Below, piece after piece: positions 24,181 through 35,493 of a stretch of DNA of 64,000 bases (the first letter of the stretch is position 1; each line of letters begins with the position of its first letter). A program made the translations under genes and the position numbers. The DNA lies in contig NDFF03000328.1 of the NCBI GenBank assembly GCA_002150815.3, positions 231,809 to 295,808 on the forward strand, written 5' to 3'. The stretch is from Grammothele lineata. Its lineage: Eukaryota > Basidiomycota > Agaricomycetes > Polyporales > Polyporaceae. Under the pieces are notes generated by a model. That model ran no database searches, was not told the origin of the DNA, and saw only the letters and a program-made list of their open reading frames with translations.

Positions 24181-24442
24181 GATGACGAATGTGTGTGTGT
24201 TTGTTGTTATACAGTGACTAAGCGTGGACGGGGGACGTTGGGCAGGCTAACGTTGAAGTGCAGGTATGAACTGAAGACGAGTCGACACTCGAGTGACTGC
24301 GTGCGAGGGGGGTCGGTGGTGTGCGGCGGCGAGGGCTGCGCAAGTATAGACAAGGAAGAAGAAGAAACGGGACGGGCGTACGCACTCGGGGGCTACAGCT
24401 GTCGCTGAGACGGCGGGGGCCACCGCAGACGGCGGAGGGGGC

Positions 24443-24449
24443 TTTATAG
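24443..24449 (-). promoter_or_regulatory. TATA box upstream of the DUF6699 gene ending at 22850
   Basis: TATAAAG on minus, about 265 bases before the ATG at 24180, leaving room for a long leader. Confidence 0.45.
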
Positions 24450-26485
24450 TATGGGCGCGTGCGAAAGGCGATTGTGACGAACAACCGGGGAAGAGGCGTT
24501 CTAGCGACCGGGATCTGGACTGCGATGATCAGAGGAAGGTGAACCGCCCCCGCGGCTACCCCATTATTCGCCCTCGAGCTCCTGGCGCCTTTGGCATCTG
24601 GCTTCGATCCCCCTGCGTATCAGCGATCTGGTCCGAAACAAGGTCAATTGCGACGCACCACTCTCTTCCCGCGCTCAGCCACGTCCGGTCTCCCAGGCAC
24701 TCCTCCCTATCTCGATCCCGGGGATCCCGCCTTCCCTCCGGCCGGGCTCCCCGCACTAGTGTTTACCTACGACATATGTATGTGCTTGCTTCCGCGCACC
24801 TCGAGTCGCCCAGCTTGCAGGGCTCGCCGCGGGTGTGCACGCCGCGCCGCACGCGCACCAAGCGCATTATCTCAGGTCGACACCTGAGGTAAAAGCACGC
24901 CTGATTGGCGGGCCGCGCGGGCCCTCGCCATCCGCTCGCGAGGGCTCGCGAGGGCCCGCGCCTGCGCCTCGACGTCTCGCTCGGCCCCAGCTCAGCCAGC
25001 CCCGGCGCAAGCGCGCCTTTCCAGAACACCCGCGCCCGCCGCGTGCAGGGGGCGTGTCCGCCCCGAAATGGCAGGCACCCCCAGCCGCGCCCCCAGTAAG
25101 TATCATTATGCAGCCACTCCGGTCTTCCAAGTGTGCGCCACGGTGCGTCCGAAGGGCTTTATAGCCGACGTACGCGGCGCGCGCAGGCGGAAGCGCGCTC
25201 CCGCCCCTGCGCGGGCTCGCGTCGGGGAGTCTGGGCCCGCGCGCGGCGCGACAAGCTTCTCCCGCCGAGGTCCCCGCCTCTCCTGGCTTCTCTTACGCGC
25301 CGCCTGCGGGCGCGCCCCCGCCCTTGTCGCCAACGCGTACGTTTCGAGACAGGGACAAGGACCGCGCGCACGGCTTTGTACTGAACAGGTCTACGACAAG
25401 TATCTCGTTTGAGCTACTTTTGCCAGCGAGTGCAACGGTGACGTGGCTACCTTGTATCCTCCGGCCGCCCGCGGGCCTCTCAGGCAGGACGCGGGCCTCC
25501 ATCGGGCGAGATAAGGCGCGCAGTCGCCGGTACGACGAGAGGAGGTAAGAGAAGGTCCAGGGAAAGGGTACCAAGCGATCTGCGCTGCCCGCTTCGCGCG
25601 ACTGTATGACAGCGATTACATTACATAGTGTCTGACTGAACACACAAGCAAGTGAACGCCGGGCAAATTGCTGCCGCGCGCGAGGGCCACAGCGCTTGCA
25701 GTTCCTCGTGCGTGCCCGGTGCGCACGGTACGGTATACGCTAAGTTTTCGGACGGGGACGCCCGCCGCCGTCCGACGCATCCGGATAGAACGCGCCCTCG
25801 GGCCAACGAAAACTCGAAGACGAACGACTGCGCCGTTCCACCCGAGGGTGCACGGAGCGATGCGATGGAGAGTGTATGGTGGAGCGCGTGCCATAAGTGC
25901 CCGCACAGACCGCGCACGCGAGGCGGACCGCGGTCCAGGCCGTACACGCTATTCGTGATCCATGGGCGCGTCGGGCGACGGGGAGAGAGGGGGAGAGCGC
26001 GTTACTCGAATCGAATCATGGATATGAGATAACTCGCGAATGGATGAATGGATGAACGAGGGGCGAGATGCAGATAGATGCACTGGAGAGCGCGTACGTA
26101 CGTACGCGAGATGGCCCATGGCGGTGCCCGATTGCCCGTCCGTCCGTTCGCCCACCGCTGCGTCCGCTCGACGCCCACTCGCCCGTTTGCCCGCGCGCGG
26201 CTGAATCTGCTCATAGACCTCCCTACCGCCGGTCTCGAATTGGGAGCCCGCGAACGTTTGTCGCCGTTTCCTTGTATCCGTGTCCGCGTCCCCGTTCGGC
26301 GCAGCGATTACCACGCCTACGCGGTTTTCCTCCCAGGCCACAACCCACAATCCACAATCCGCAAGCGCTGTGGCCGAGGGCCGCGTTCGTCCTAGGCTGG
26401 CCATGGCCTGCGAACGTGGGCGGTAAGTGTATCTGACAGCGGGGAACGAACAAGCTTTGCCGCCACGGTATTTGGCAGACGCACT

Positions 26486-26514
26486 GCTGGCTGGCTGGTT
26501 GACTGGTTGGCTGG
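26486..26514. repeat. Simple repeat, CTGG/GGTT type
   Basis: A run of CTGG, GGTT and ACTGG words in about 29 bases; imperfect microsatellite in a non-coding region. Confidence 0.5.
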
Positions 26515-26596
26515 AGTTACGACGAGCGAGGTTGCATGCTGCAGGCTGCAGCACTGCGCACACATCCCCTCGGCGAACGCAAGTCGAGGACTTGCA

Positions 26597-26618
26597 CGTA
26601 CGCACGCACGCACGCACG
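26597..26618. repeat. Microsatellite (CGCA)n
   Basis: ACGTACGCACGCACGCACGC followed by ACGG; about four perfect tetramers. Confidence 0.6.
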
Positions 26619-26913
26619 GGAAGCGCACAACGCACGCGTTTGGGCCCGCCATGCACGCGTCAACGGGACGGCGACGGGAACGAAGCTTCTCGTCGTGAGG
26701 CCTTCTGCGCGCGGATACGCGGCGCTGCGGGAGAGCGGGTTGGCGGGCGGGCGGGAAGAAAGGAAAGTTTGCGAGGACGAAAACGAAGACGACGAATGGG
26801 GAAGGGGCAAGGGGAAAGGAAGGGCTAGGCCTGGCCCCGGAGCCGAGGGTTCGAGGGGCGGGGCGGGTGGAATGGCACGGACGGCATTGGGGGCGGCATC
26901 GTGGCACCGTGGC

Positions 26914-26950
26914 GTGGGGGATGGGGGATGGGGGATGGAGGATGGGGGGC
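26914..26950. repeat. Short tandem repeat, 7-base unit
   Basis: GGGGGAT is repeated three to four times, followed by a degenerate copy (GGAGGAT). Confidence 0.6.
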
Positions 26951-28654
26951 GGTGATTGGGCGCGCGCTGGAGGCGGGTGTGCAGTCGTGACCTCATCGGC
27001 TACACCGAGCACCGCGTCGAGACTCGAGACTCGAGACCTGGGAGATTGCGCGTCAGCGAGGACCAAAGCGGATACAGCGTTGAACGTTGAATGAGTGGGG
27101 AGGGCAAACTCGGGCGCTCGTAGGTAACGAAGGAAGGAGGAGGGAGGGGTGGGAAGATACGCGCGCGAGGGACGGGAACGGGAGGGGGGACGAACGCAGA
27201 CCGCGGCGCGACGCGGGCTCGGAGTCGGACGGCCTTGTTTGACATGTCTTACGAACACAGGCAAACGAACGAACGAACGCGAGAAGGAACGAGCGAACGA
27301 ACCTTGTCCGCGGCGGGGGCGGGGCGTGCTTCTGACGCAGCGTCTCGCGCGCGCGCAGCGCGCCTCGAGGCTGGTCGGGCGGGCCCGTGCGTCGCGACAT
27401 TGGCTGTTGCTGTTGAGTGCTGGATGCTGACAGAGGACGCAGGGTAGGGCGGGTGCGCTCCGCCTCGGGCTGGGGTGCGCGCGAGGCTCAGACTCGAGCT
27501 CGGAGCTTGGATGCGTCCGCCGCGGGCGCGGGCGACGGGGCTGCGGCCTGGGACGCTTCCGTGAGCAGCTTACGACAGCGCTGGGACGTCCGTCCGTCCG
27601 CCCTAAACTTCCGACGGAGGGCGGGAAGAAGGGGGGAAGGGGGGTGCGCGGACGCGTGATTCCCAGCTGCGCTGCAGCCGCGACTAACTGAGTGCTTGAG
27701 TGCTCAGTGCTGAGAGAAGGAACCACGGGAAGCAGCCTCGAGAACCTCGGTGATGGGCGCTTGCGCGATAACGGCCGGCCACGGACGGACGCGGACGCAC
27801 GAACTGGCAGATGGGATGTGTATTAGTGGGAAGGAACGTCGTGGCTGCTCGTGACGCCGGCGGCCCTGACGGATGGCGTAGTTTGAGCTCTGGGGGCCTG
27901 AGCAGTGTCATTGAGAGGCCCGAGGCGTTGCGCGACGCGGCCTTCCACGCGCACTTGAGAGAGATCCCGCAACACGTTGCCGTATGGCCTCGGATGGAGG
28001 GTGACGATCCGCTTCGGGCCTCCAGGGCTGGGATCGCGGGCCCATATCCGCGGGCCACGGCGTGGCAACGCACAGAGCCCGGCCGGGCTTCGCTGAATGC
28101 CCGCGCGCGCGCACGCTTCGAAGTCCGAAGGGGCAAACGCCCACCGATGGGAGATGGGAGGGGGGGGGAATAGCATCCGCGGCCTTCGCCGTGGGCCGTT
28201 TGTCAGATTGGAGAAGTCTGAAGCGTATAGGTTAGTGATCAGGCCTCGTGTCGATGACGGGAACGCCAGGACGGCAGGAAAAATCTGGCAAGAGGGACGC
28301 CGGCCGGCGGGCCCGCGCGCGATTGGTGGCCACAGAAAGCTGGAGGCTCCTAGGCCCTGCCCCGGCGTACGGCGCTGGGGAAAGGCGGGGAACGTGCTTT
28401 TCATTTCGCGACGCAGCTAGCCAGCGCATTGCTCATATAAGGACGGCGCGCGCGGACAGCCGAGGTGGCAGGAGCGCGTTGAGAACTTCGTGTTCTGGCC
28501 GTTTGTTCACCGAGAGGACAGCGTAGGGCAGAGGGCGCGGCGAGGCGCCCCGTGCGAGTGTGCTCGCGCGCGAGAGCTGGTGCTGCTGCCAACTTATCGC
28601 CTCGCGCGCGCGCTGCTATCGGAGGAAGCGAGGACGAGTATAGCCGAGGACCGT

Positions 28655-28670
28655 GCCATGCCATGCCATG
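28655..28670. repeat. Microsatellite (CCATG)n
   Basis: Three CCATG units in a row, then CCAC. Confidence 0.6.
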
Positions 28671-29179
28671 CCACCCGCGCCGCGGCCGGGGAGCGCTGAA
28701 AATAAGTGCGACACACCTTTGGTTCAATTGTGGCCGGTGGCCTGGCCTGTGTCGAGCTCGAGATAATGTCGGCCGGGCGGATGCACGAGGCGACCTAGAA
28801 CGCGAGCTCGCACCCCGAGAAGGCCCTGCGCGGACACACGTCAGTGTGCTGTCGGGCATCGATGAAGCACGATAGTGTGCTGGTGTGTTGTGGCAGACCC
28901 ACCGAATAGGCACGTCTGATGCCAGGCGAGGGGAGCGTTTGAGAGTTTCGGGCGGGGACAGACCCTGCGCGCAGTGGTGGCTGGCACACGATGTTGGTGG
29001 CGTCATACGACAGGGGATATCCTGAACTCAACTACCGCCTCGAGCGAGGCAGGGAACGGGAGGCATATAATTTCGCCCACTATATGCGGAATCTCCGAAC
29101 GGCCGGAATGGCTGTAGTGCCGGAGAAGGCGTTGGAGAGGCGTTAAGTCCCTATGAGACAGATCGACGATGGTCAGGCT

Positions 29180-29760
29180 CTAGGAAACATCGGCGGAAAG
29201 TATAACTAGTATTGAGATCTGAGAAGGCTTACGACACTGCGGACAGCCATTACTCGCATACGCCCATTGCGAGGACATCACCGAGAGAAGGGGGCTGGTG
29301 TCGGTGGGGAACGACATGACACAACACGAGGCGGCGCGTACGCAGGGAGAAACTCCTAGTGTGCTTTCGCAGCCGCCACCGCTCCCCGTTTGTCCAGATA
29401 GAGTGTTCTCTGGTCTGATCCCAGGTACGGAGGGAGGACTTACGCGATGGACTGGTCGAGCTCGGACGATGGTGAGTTTCGAAGAGTTGGTGCCGGCATG
29501 GGCAACTGAGCCACAGCATCTTTGGCTATCTCGCCGCGGGCATGACGGCAGCTGGGAGCGCAAGCGAAAGCACAGGTGCGACTGCTCTCCTGGAGTGCTG
29601 CTCTGCCATCTCCAACCGGTTCTGCGCCATCGCCCTCGTCAGTCTCCATCGGTCTTCATCGCGCGCAGACGGCTCAGGCGTTACTCACCGCTCACGTCAT
29701 CCGCCTCGTGGGCGTTATACTCGGCGTGGACGCGCGCGCGGCTCGCGCAGAGGAGGCTGC
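29180..29760 (-). CDS. Possible multi-exon gene on minus, unrecognised
   Basis: Low-confidence. On minus, open segments are joined by plausible splice signals. One ends near 29691 before GTGAGC/GTGAGT, one at about 29636-29453 ends in a GTAAGT donor (29452), and one after GATCAG (about 29433-29180) reads through a Cys-rich stretch with SCCVMSFPTDTSPLLS and ends at TAG. Phases can be made to agree, but the plus strand is also open across much of this interval and has its own donor-like site. The upstream part (29760-30199) would be an acidic Asp/Glu-rich stretch and may be leader sequence of the F-box gene instead. I recognise no family. Confidence 0.2.
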
Positions 29761-30201
29761 CGACGAGCGGGCGAGAGCAGGCGGCGCGCAGGATGACACG
29801 GACGTTGGTCAAGAGCAAGTAACGACGGGCAGCCGGGGAGCGCTGGGGTGGAGGCCGTGGGTAAGTGCGCGCTCGCTGCCGCGGACGGCCGGGACGGCGC
29901 TGTGGCCGATGACCAGGCCGACGCGGGGCCGGTGGCCCAGGCCGGGCGATGGATGCAGGGACTCGAGGCCTTCGCTCGGCGTCGAGGGCTGCCCCTCCCT
30001 CCTCGTCCCCCACGCCGCCATCGTCCTCTCGCTCGTCGTCCTCCTCACGCTCGTCGTCCTGCTTGCAATCCTCGTTGTTCCGCCTGTCGTCGCCGGTGTG
30101 TCCAGCCTCGCCATCGCTATCGCCATCGCACGCCCCCGCAGCCCTCTCCAGCCCTGGACGGCCGCTCGCCCCCGCCATCGCCCCCGCCGTCGAGAGCACG
30201 G

Positions 30202-32013
30202 ATGGGCCTGACCACGATCCGCGACATCATCGCCGAGCTCACGCGGCAGGCGGCGGAGCACCAGGGCCGCCGCCTGCGCCTCATCAAGCAGATCACGACG
30301 GACCCGACGTACCAGGCAAGTCTCGCTATCCCCGTCGCCGCCCTGGCCGCCCCGGCCGCGGCCGCCCGCCTCTGCGCCGCCGCTCACCTCGTCGTCCGCC
30401 AGCTCGAGCTCAAGCGCCTCCAGGAGTCCTGCGGCTGGGATGCCTTCCACGGCGGCGCCGACAGCTGGCGCGTCTTCCTCGAGCCTGCTGCGGCTAGTGA
30501 GAATGCCCTCCAGGCCCGCTTCAGCCCCGCCGTGAACGCGCTGATGAGCCAGGTCCACATGAACGAGGCCTCGCTCTCCTGCATCCGTGCACGCATCGAG
30601 GCCCTGTCTACTTTCCTACACCCGGTCCTCCGCCTGCCGTCCGAGGTTCTCATCTACATTTTCAGGCTCGGCAGCCGCATGCACCAGGAGGACCCCATCC
30701 TCGGCTCGTCCATCCCTCGCCCTTTGCCCCTCGTCGTGTCTGCCGTATGTCGCCAGTGGCGCGACATCGCCGTCTCTACCCCGCACCTATGGTCTAACCT
30801 CGTCATCAAGCACCCTCAGCCGTACGGCTGGGTGCCACTCTCGCTCGCGCGCTCGCGGCACGGCCCGATCGACATCACCATCGACTGCCGCTCGACCGCA
30901 CTTCTCACTGCGCCCGTCGTCGACCAGCTCCTGACGCGGCTCATGGCCCACCTTTCGCGATGGCGCCGATTCGCGCTCAACTCGACCGATCCCGCCACGA
31001 TCAACGCCGTCGGCGCGCGCCTCGCCAACGCCCGCGCGCCCATGCTCCGCCACCTCCAGCTCTCCCTCTCCGGCTCGTCCGGAAACCAAGAGGTCCTCCT
31101 CCCCACCATCTTCCAGGGCGGCGCCGAGGCGCTCACCTCCGTCCGCTACGACTCGCTCTGCACGCCCTGGGACGCGCGCCCGCTCGTGAACCTCACCGTG
31201 CTCGACCTGCGCTGGCTCTGGCTCCAGACGCGCCTCCACTACGAGCAGTTCGCGCGCGTGCTCGCCGCGAGCCCGCACATCCGCGAGCTCATCCTCCGCG
31301 GGACGTACATCCACCTCCACTCGGGCAGGCAGTACCCCCCGCTGTCGATCCCGACCCTCCGCTACCTCGAGCTCTCGGGCGACAACGTGTGCAGGATGTC
31401 GTCCCTCCTAGAGACCCCCGCGCTCGAGGAGCTCACGCTCGCGAACCTTGACGAGACCGAGTTCCGCGAGTTCGTCGCGTCCCTGCCCGTCCCCGGAGAG
31501 GACGCAGGCGTTTCCCCAGACGCCAAGGAGGACGACGCGATGCCAGGCACAGGCAGCGAAGAGGCCACCCCCGCCGCCCCCAGCCCCCCACTCGTGCCCC
31601 GCTACCCGCGCCTCCGCGCGCTCGCCCTGCTCAACGCGAGCATGTGCACCCCCACGCGGCGCTTCACCCGCGCGCTGCCCACAATCACACACCTAACCGT
31701 CATCAACTCCGCCACCGCGAAATTCCTGCAGCTCTTCCGCGAGGAGGGGCTCGAGGCCGCCAATGCCGCAGCGCACGGCGCGGGGGCGGGGGCGGGCGCG
31801 CTGAGCTGGCCGCGCCTCCGCAAGTTCACGTTCATCGACGAGGTGGACTACTTCTTGCTGCACGGGGTGCTCAGGGCGCGCGCGGCGGCGGGGGCGCCCC
31901 TGGAGAGGCTGGTGTTTAACGCCCCGCCGTTTTTGCATGATGATAATTTGGTGGCGACGTTGGAGGAGCTTGTGCGCGTGGAGATCGTGAAGGATGTCGA
32001 TCTGGACCACTGA
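30202..32013 (+). CDS. F-box domain protein with leucine-rich C-terminal region
   Basis: One open exon of about 603 aa. The F-box lies near residues 144-197: LRLPSEVLIYIFRLG, then VSAVCRQWRDIAVSTPHLWS. This is the standard basidiomycete form, in which the F-box is followed by a long region of irregular leucine-rich repeats (LPLVV, LRHLQLSL, LTVLDLRWLWLQ, RELILRGTYIHL, LRYLELSGDNV). Such proteins usually recruit substrates to an SCF ubiquitin ligase through Skp1; the substrate is unknown. An upstream coiled-coil-like segment (LELKRLQE) is present, also typical. The open frame extends 118 codons further 5', but that part is low-complexity Pro/Arg/His sequence from a GTC-rich repeat, so I take ATG 30202 as the start. 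Agaricomycetes carry many such genes. Confidence 0.85.
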   Translation: MGLTTIRDIIAELTRQAAEHQGRRLRLIKQITTDPTYQASLAIPVAALAAPAAAARLCAAAHLVVRQLELKRLQESCGWDAFHGGADSWRVFLEPAAASENALQARFSPAVNALMSQVHMNEASLSCIRARIEALSTFLHPVLRLPSEVLIYIFRLGSRMHQEDPILGSSIPRPLPLVVSAVCRQWRDIAVSTPHLWSNLVIKHPQPYGWVPLSLARSRHGPIDITIDCRSTALLTAPVVDQLLTRLMAHLSRWRRFALNSTDPATINAVGARLANARAPMLRHLQLSLSGSSGNQEVLLPTIFQGGAEALTSVRYDSLCTPWDARPLVNLTVLDLRWLWLQTRLHYEQFARVLAASPHIRELILRGTYIHLHSGRQYPPLSIPTLRYLELSGDNVCRMSSLLETPALEELTLANLDETEFREFVASLPVPGEDAGVSPDAKEDDAMPGTGSEEATPAAPSPPLVPRYPRLRALALLNASMCTPTRRFTRALPTITHLTVINSATAKFLQLFREEGLEAANAAAHGAGAGAGALSWPRLRKFTFIDEVDYFLLHGVLRARAAAGAPLERLVFNAPPFLHDDNLVATLEELVRVEIVKDVDLDH

Positions 32014-33409
32014 TCGCGCGAGCGAGGGGAGTAGGGCTGGACCGGTGGACGGGTAGATGGGTGGATGGGCAGGTGGATAGGTGGATAGGTGGATGGGGAC
32101 GCTGTGCCGGTGTTCCGCGTGCTGTGTCTGCGACTGTGAGTGTATACCATGATCGACACGCTGCTGTATTCTATGGGTCCCCGTATATGTCGGGTGGTGA
32201 ACATGTATCATAGCTGGGCTGGGAGAATTCGGACCCGTTTTCCCTCCGTCGGTCGCGTGCTAAGTCGTTCCCTCGTATTCGGTCTCTGTGTCCCCAAGCG
32301 ATCGTGCTGATCGTCGTCGATACAGGATCTATCGTCGTTGGGTGCTGGATAAGGCAGTCCCGAGCTCGACGCCGCCCTGTTGCCCTTCGTGGTCATACGG
32401 TGATCAGGGGATCGATCTTCGCGTTCGTAGCTAGCTCCACCTGACCTGGAATTGCCGCAACTGTCTCCCATCTCCCAGTATATCGCCTTACAGGTAACAC
32501 ACATCTATGCGCGCGTGGAGTGTATGCTGCTGAGAGTTGCGACAAAGTTGACGTTACGACGCAGAGTCCTGCACACTGCCAGTCCACGCGAACCTTCGCC
32601 GATCTGCATCACCCCACAGCCGCCATCGGCACCGCGGCGAATGAGACGAAGAAACGCCGCCGTTGCTCGATACGTCCGAGGTACATCGATCTCTCCAACT
32701 CGCGCTCGACGCGCCCGATACAGCAAGTCCCGCTAGCTACAGTAGCGAAGAAGTCAAAAGCCTCCTCCCACTAACCCCGCGATCGTCCCCAGGCACATCT
32801 GAAGTGGAGCGTCGAAGCTCCCGTCCGTAGGTGCTGGATCTCGACTCCTGGTGAATGGAGCCCACCCCAAATCCTTAATACTCAGTCCCCACACACACTC
32901 CGTACCCCAATCCCCTCGTTCGCGCATCCCCCACACCTGCACCGCCAGCGAAGACTCGGATGGAGCTCGAAAAGCCAATCTGCTATTCATTCCATCGCCC
33001 ATCGACTATCGACTATCGACCGGAGACGATAGACGTCGAGCAGCGGCGATTCATGCAGCCAATCTGCACGCCATCTCAGATCCAGATACCTTACACCGCG
33101 GATGCGCGCCGTCGCTCCTGGTGGCTGCTGTGCCCCGCATGCGACCTGGCTTCGGTCTCCGAGGTGGCTCCCGCCTCCGTGCCTGGGATCGCCGCCGCCC
33201 GCGTCGGGCCCGCGGGCCCGCTTGACTCCCTGCGGAGCTCGGGGTGAGCGACGCTTTCCGAATTGGGATGGGCGCACGAGCTTCTCAAGTTTAGAGCAGA
33301 TGAGGAGAGGACTTCACATCTATTCCCTATCACACAATCTGCTTTAGGAGGGACAAACTACATGGTGAGTTGTGATAGCGACTATCAGCCTGCGCATGAG
33401 CGCAATGAG
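32014..33409. other. Intergenic, no gene seen
   Basis: Holds the 3' flank of the F-box gene, a short GTGGATAG-type tandem repeat (32044-32097), and about 1.2 kb without a recognisable family on either strand. Confidence 0.45.
32044..32097. repeat. Short tandem repeat, GTGGATAG/GGTGGATG type
   Basis: About six degenerate 8-base units in 54 bases, 30 bases after the F-box stop codon. Confidence 0.6.
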
Positions 33410-34875
33410 CTAATATGTGGGTGTAGGTGTAACTTCCATTAGATCTTCGGCAGCATATCCTTCTCCAAACCTGGGATCACCTCCGGTAGAGGACCTATAG
33501 ACGTCCCACTCCGCCTCCAGCTGCAATTGCTGTCCGGCTTTGACTCCGCACGACCACTCGTACATCCCGTCTTTCCTCCCGCCTTTCCCATCCACGACCG
33601 GTGTCCATCGCACCTTGATTCCACGTTCTTCTGCTCCGGTGATAGATTCCCCTGCGACGTCCTGCCAGTCGCCTCCCTGCACCTGGGCAAGGCTTTCCGG
33701 CTTATTCAATACCACGCTGATGCCTGCCGTATTGTCACCGAGGGGTACTGTGTCTCGAATAGACAATTCCTGGATGTCGAACGCATGCGCGTTGTAAATC
33801 TTTGTGGTAGCGGTATACGTTGTCTTCGTGAAATGAGGGAAGGTAACGTTCGAAGGTGTGTCATGACCCGGTTCCGTGCTTTGTGTCTCGATGGCGTATG
33901 ACACCCGGAGATCCGGATCAATGCCGAGTGCACAGTTGAAGGTCTTATTTGGGCTGACGTGCTATTCGTTGTTAGGGAAATATCAGCTATATGTTCGCTC
34001 CAGAAGGCGGCGAGTAGTCAAGAGAGGCAAGTACTCACTCCTAGTGGCATTTCATCAACGTATTCGCCGCTCGCAAAAATCCACATTCGTCCCGGCAGTA
34101 ACTCATACTTGCTCGTATTCTTGATGTTTACTTCAACGGACACGGAAGTCGCCTGGCGTGGTACGCAGATGCGCTTAAAGTGGGTTTCGAGCTCGAGTGC
34201 AGCAATCGCAACTCGCCGCACCGCGGTTCCGCTTGGTAGCGAGAGAGGGTTCTCGATACGATACGCTGTTGACAACGCCATCGCGCGGCAGGAGGTCGCA
34301 TCCGAATCACGTGTCGTATTGGTCTGGGGTGGAAAGAGTAACCAGTGTGCTTGTTGGCATGACCCTCTTAATGGTGGGGACAGTGGGTTCGATGTGTGGT
34401 GGTTTAGGGAGGGTCATACTCATGTTGGGAGTGTTAGATGGAGGTTCTGAGGGCAACGTGAGAGTTTTTCGGACATATCTCCCTGTTCTGGGTGTTGTGA
34501 AGAGTCCTCCTGGGGGTAGCCGAGGAGGACTGGAATGCCCTGAGGAATGATAGTCATCCAGAGCTAAAGAACACTGGCTCAAGGCGGCGGAGCGCATCCC
34601 GCGCAAGCTTGCCGGCATAGGAAGGGCGGGGTGTGACCGTGATATTGACGGGGTGTTGAACTGGAGTCGTATCCTGATATGTTGGCCGCCTGGGCACCTG
34701 CGGCTGCTTTGTGGTGGGGGTGAGGAGTACCTCTGAGTCCCAATCTTCACCACTCTCTTGCGAAATTGTTGCGCAATATAAGCGGCTGACCTCCTCGGCG
34801 GTCTTCTCGCGAGATGAAGTTGTAGAAATGCGAAGGTCATAGCAAGGTTCCCATGTAACTCGACTTCAACGACTG
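33410..34875 (-). pseudogene. DUF4139 (mucoidy inhibitor A-like) gene, truncated or decaying
   Basis: The C-terminal half is clear. Exon 34281-34037 (ALSTAYRIENPLSLPSG, then RICVPRQATSVSVEVNI) splices through a 75-nt intron into 33961-33410 (FNCALGIDPDLRVSYAIE, then IYNAHAFDIQELSIRDTVPL, ending at TGA). These are the repeated beta strands of a DUF4139 domain. Further upstream, minus-strand 34859-34554 encodes the start of the same domain (VTWEPCYDLRI, then CATISQESGEDW), but that frame is entered by a frame change near 34860 and ends at an in-frame TGA before the linker. A good acceptor (CCACCCCAG, near 34323) could rescue part of it by splicing, but no matching donor was found. The usual N-terminal DUF4140/coiled-coil half is missing. 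Either a fragment or an unusual gene model. Function of the fungal family unknown. Confidence 0.65.
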
Positions 34876-35493
34876 TAACGACAAGGGTTATTCCGGTCAG
34901 AGATACGTGGGGCTATTGGAGACAAAGAAACATGAACAAGATACGTACGCCGCATGCGGCCGCAAGACGCAATCGAGGAGTTAAGCTTCGCTGCCGACAT
35001 AAAACACCCTGGTCGCAGCTACAGTTGGAGGAACTAAATTACGGATGGATTCTAGAGTACATATTCTATACTAGTGCAGGGACTGTACTGCTCTGCCAAT
35101 GTCGAACATCTACGTCCTGTCTTACGCATAGGGATATCCGCGTACAACATGATGCATTGGATACGGTATGGATGTATGGAGGGTAGAAAGGGAGGGAGGG
35201 GAAAAGAGGATGATTTGCATGAGAAGGATGCGGCATTAAGGATGACAATACGTGTTAAGCGCAGAGTATTATAGCTACAACAGTGACGTGTCAACGAGAC
35301 GGCGACAGAGGGATCGAAAATATGCCACTCCGAGGCTCGCTTCGCAGCAGCGAGCCCCCGAGAGACAGGTGCGAGATTATATCGTAAAGGCGTCCGTGAA
35401 ATGGAGGTGAAACGCGGTCTCCGCAGGAACCTACGGGCACAAGGTCAGTCAACTTCTCTTACACCGTGGAGAAACACAAACCTGATACTTACA
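34876..35493. other. Intergenic with 3' UTR intron of the next DUF6699 gene
   Basis: On minus, GTAAGT at 35492, two bases after the TGA stop of the 35494-36834 gene, pairs with a CCCGTAG acceptor at 35431 to make a 62-nt 3' UTR intron. The rest, 34.88-35.43 kb, shows nothing recognisable. Confidence 0.45.

Larger units (their letters stand above)
24181..30201. other. 6 kb GC-rich stretch with simple repeats, no convincing gene
   Basis: After the promoter of the 24180 gene this stretch is highly GC-rich and full of overlapping open frames on all strands (up to 444 aa on minus at 26392-27726). These are Arg/Pro/Ala/Ser-rich and low-complexity, with no domain, as expected from composition alone. 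Simple repeats occur near 26486-26514 (CTGG/GGTT), 26597-26618 (GCAC), 26914-26950 (GGGGGAT), 27264-27279 (GAAC) and 28655-28670 (CCATG). The last kilobase is discussed as a possible minus-strand gene at 29180. Confidence 0.45.

Noticed and set aside
26392..27726. 444-aa open frame on minus
   Set aside because: Low-complexity Arg/Pro/Ser sequence in a very GC-rich stretch full of simple repeats; open frames on other strands overlap it and there is no domain.
29848..30201. 118-codon 5' extension of the F-box frame
   Set aside because: Pro/Arg/His-rich translation of a GTC-type repeat; the conserved F-box protein start fits ATG 30202.
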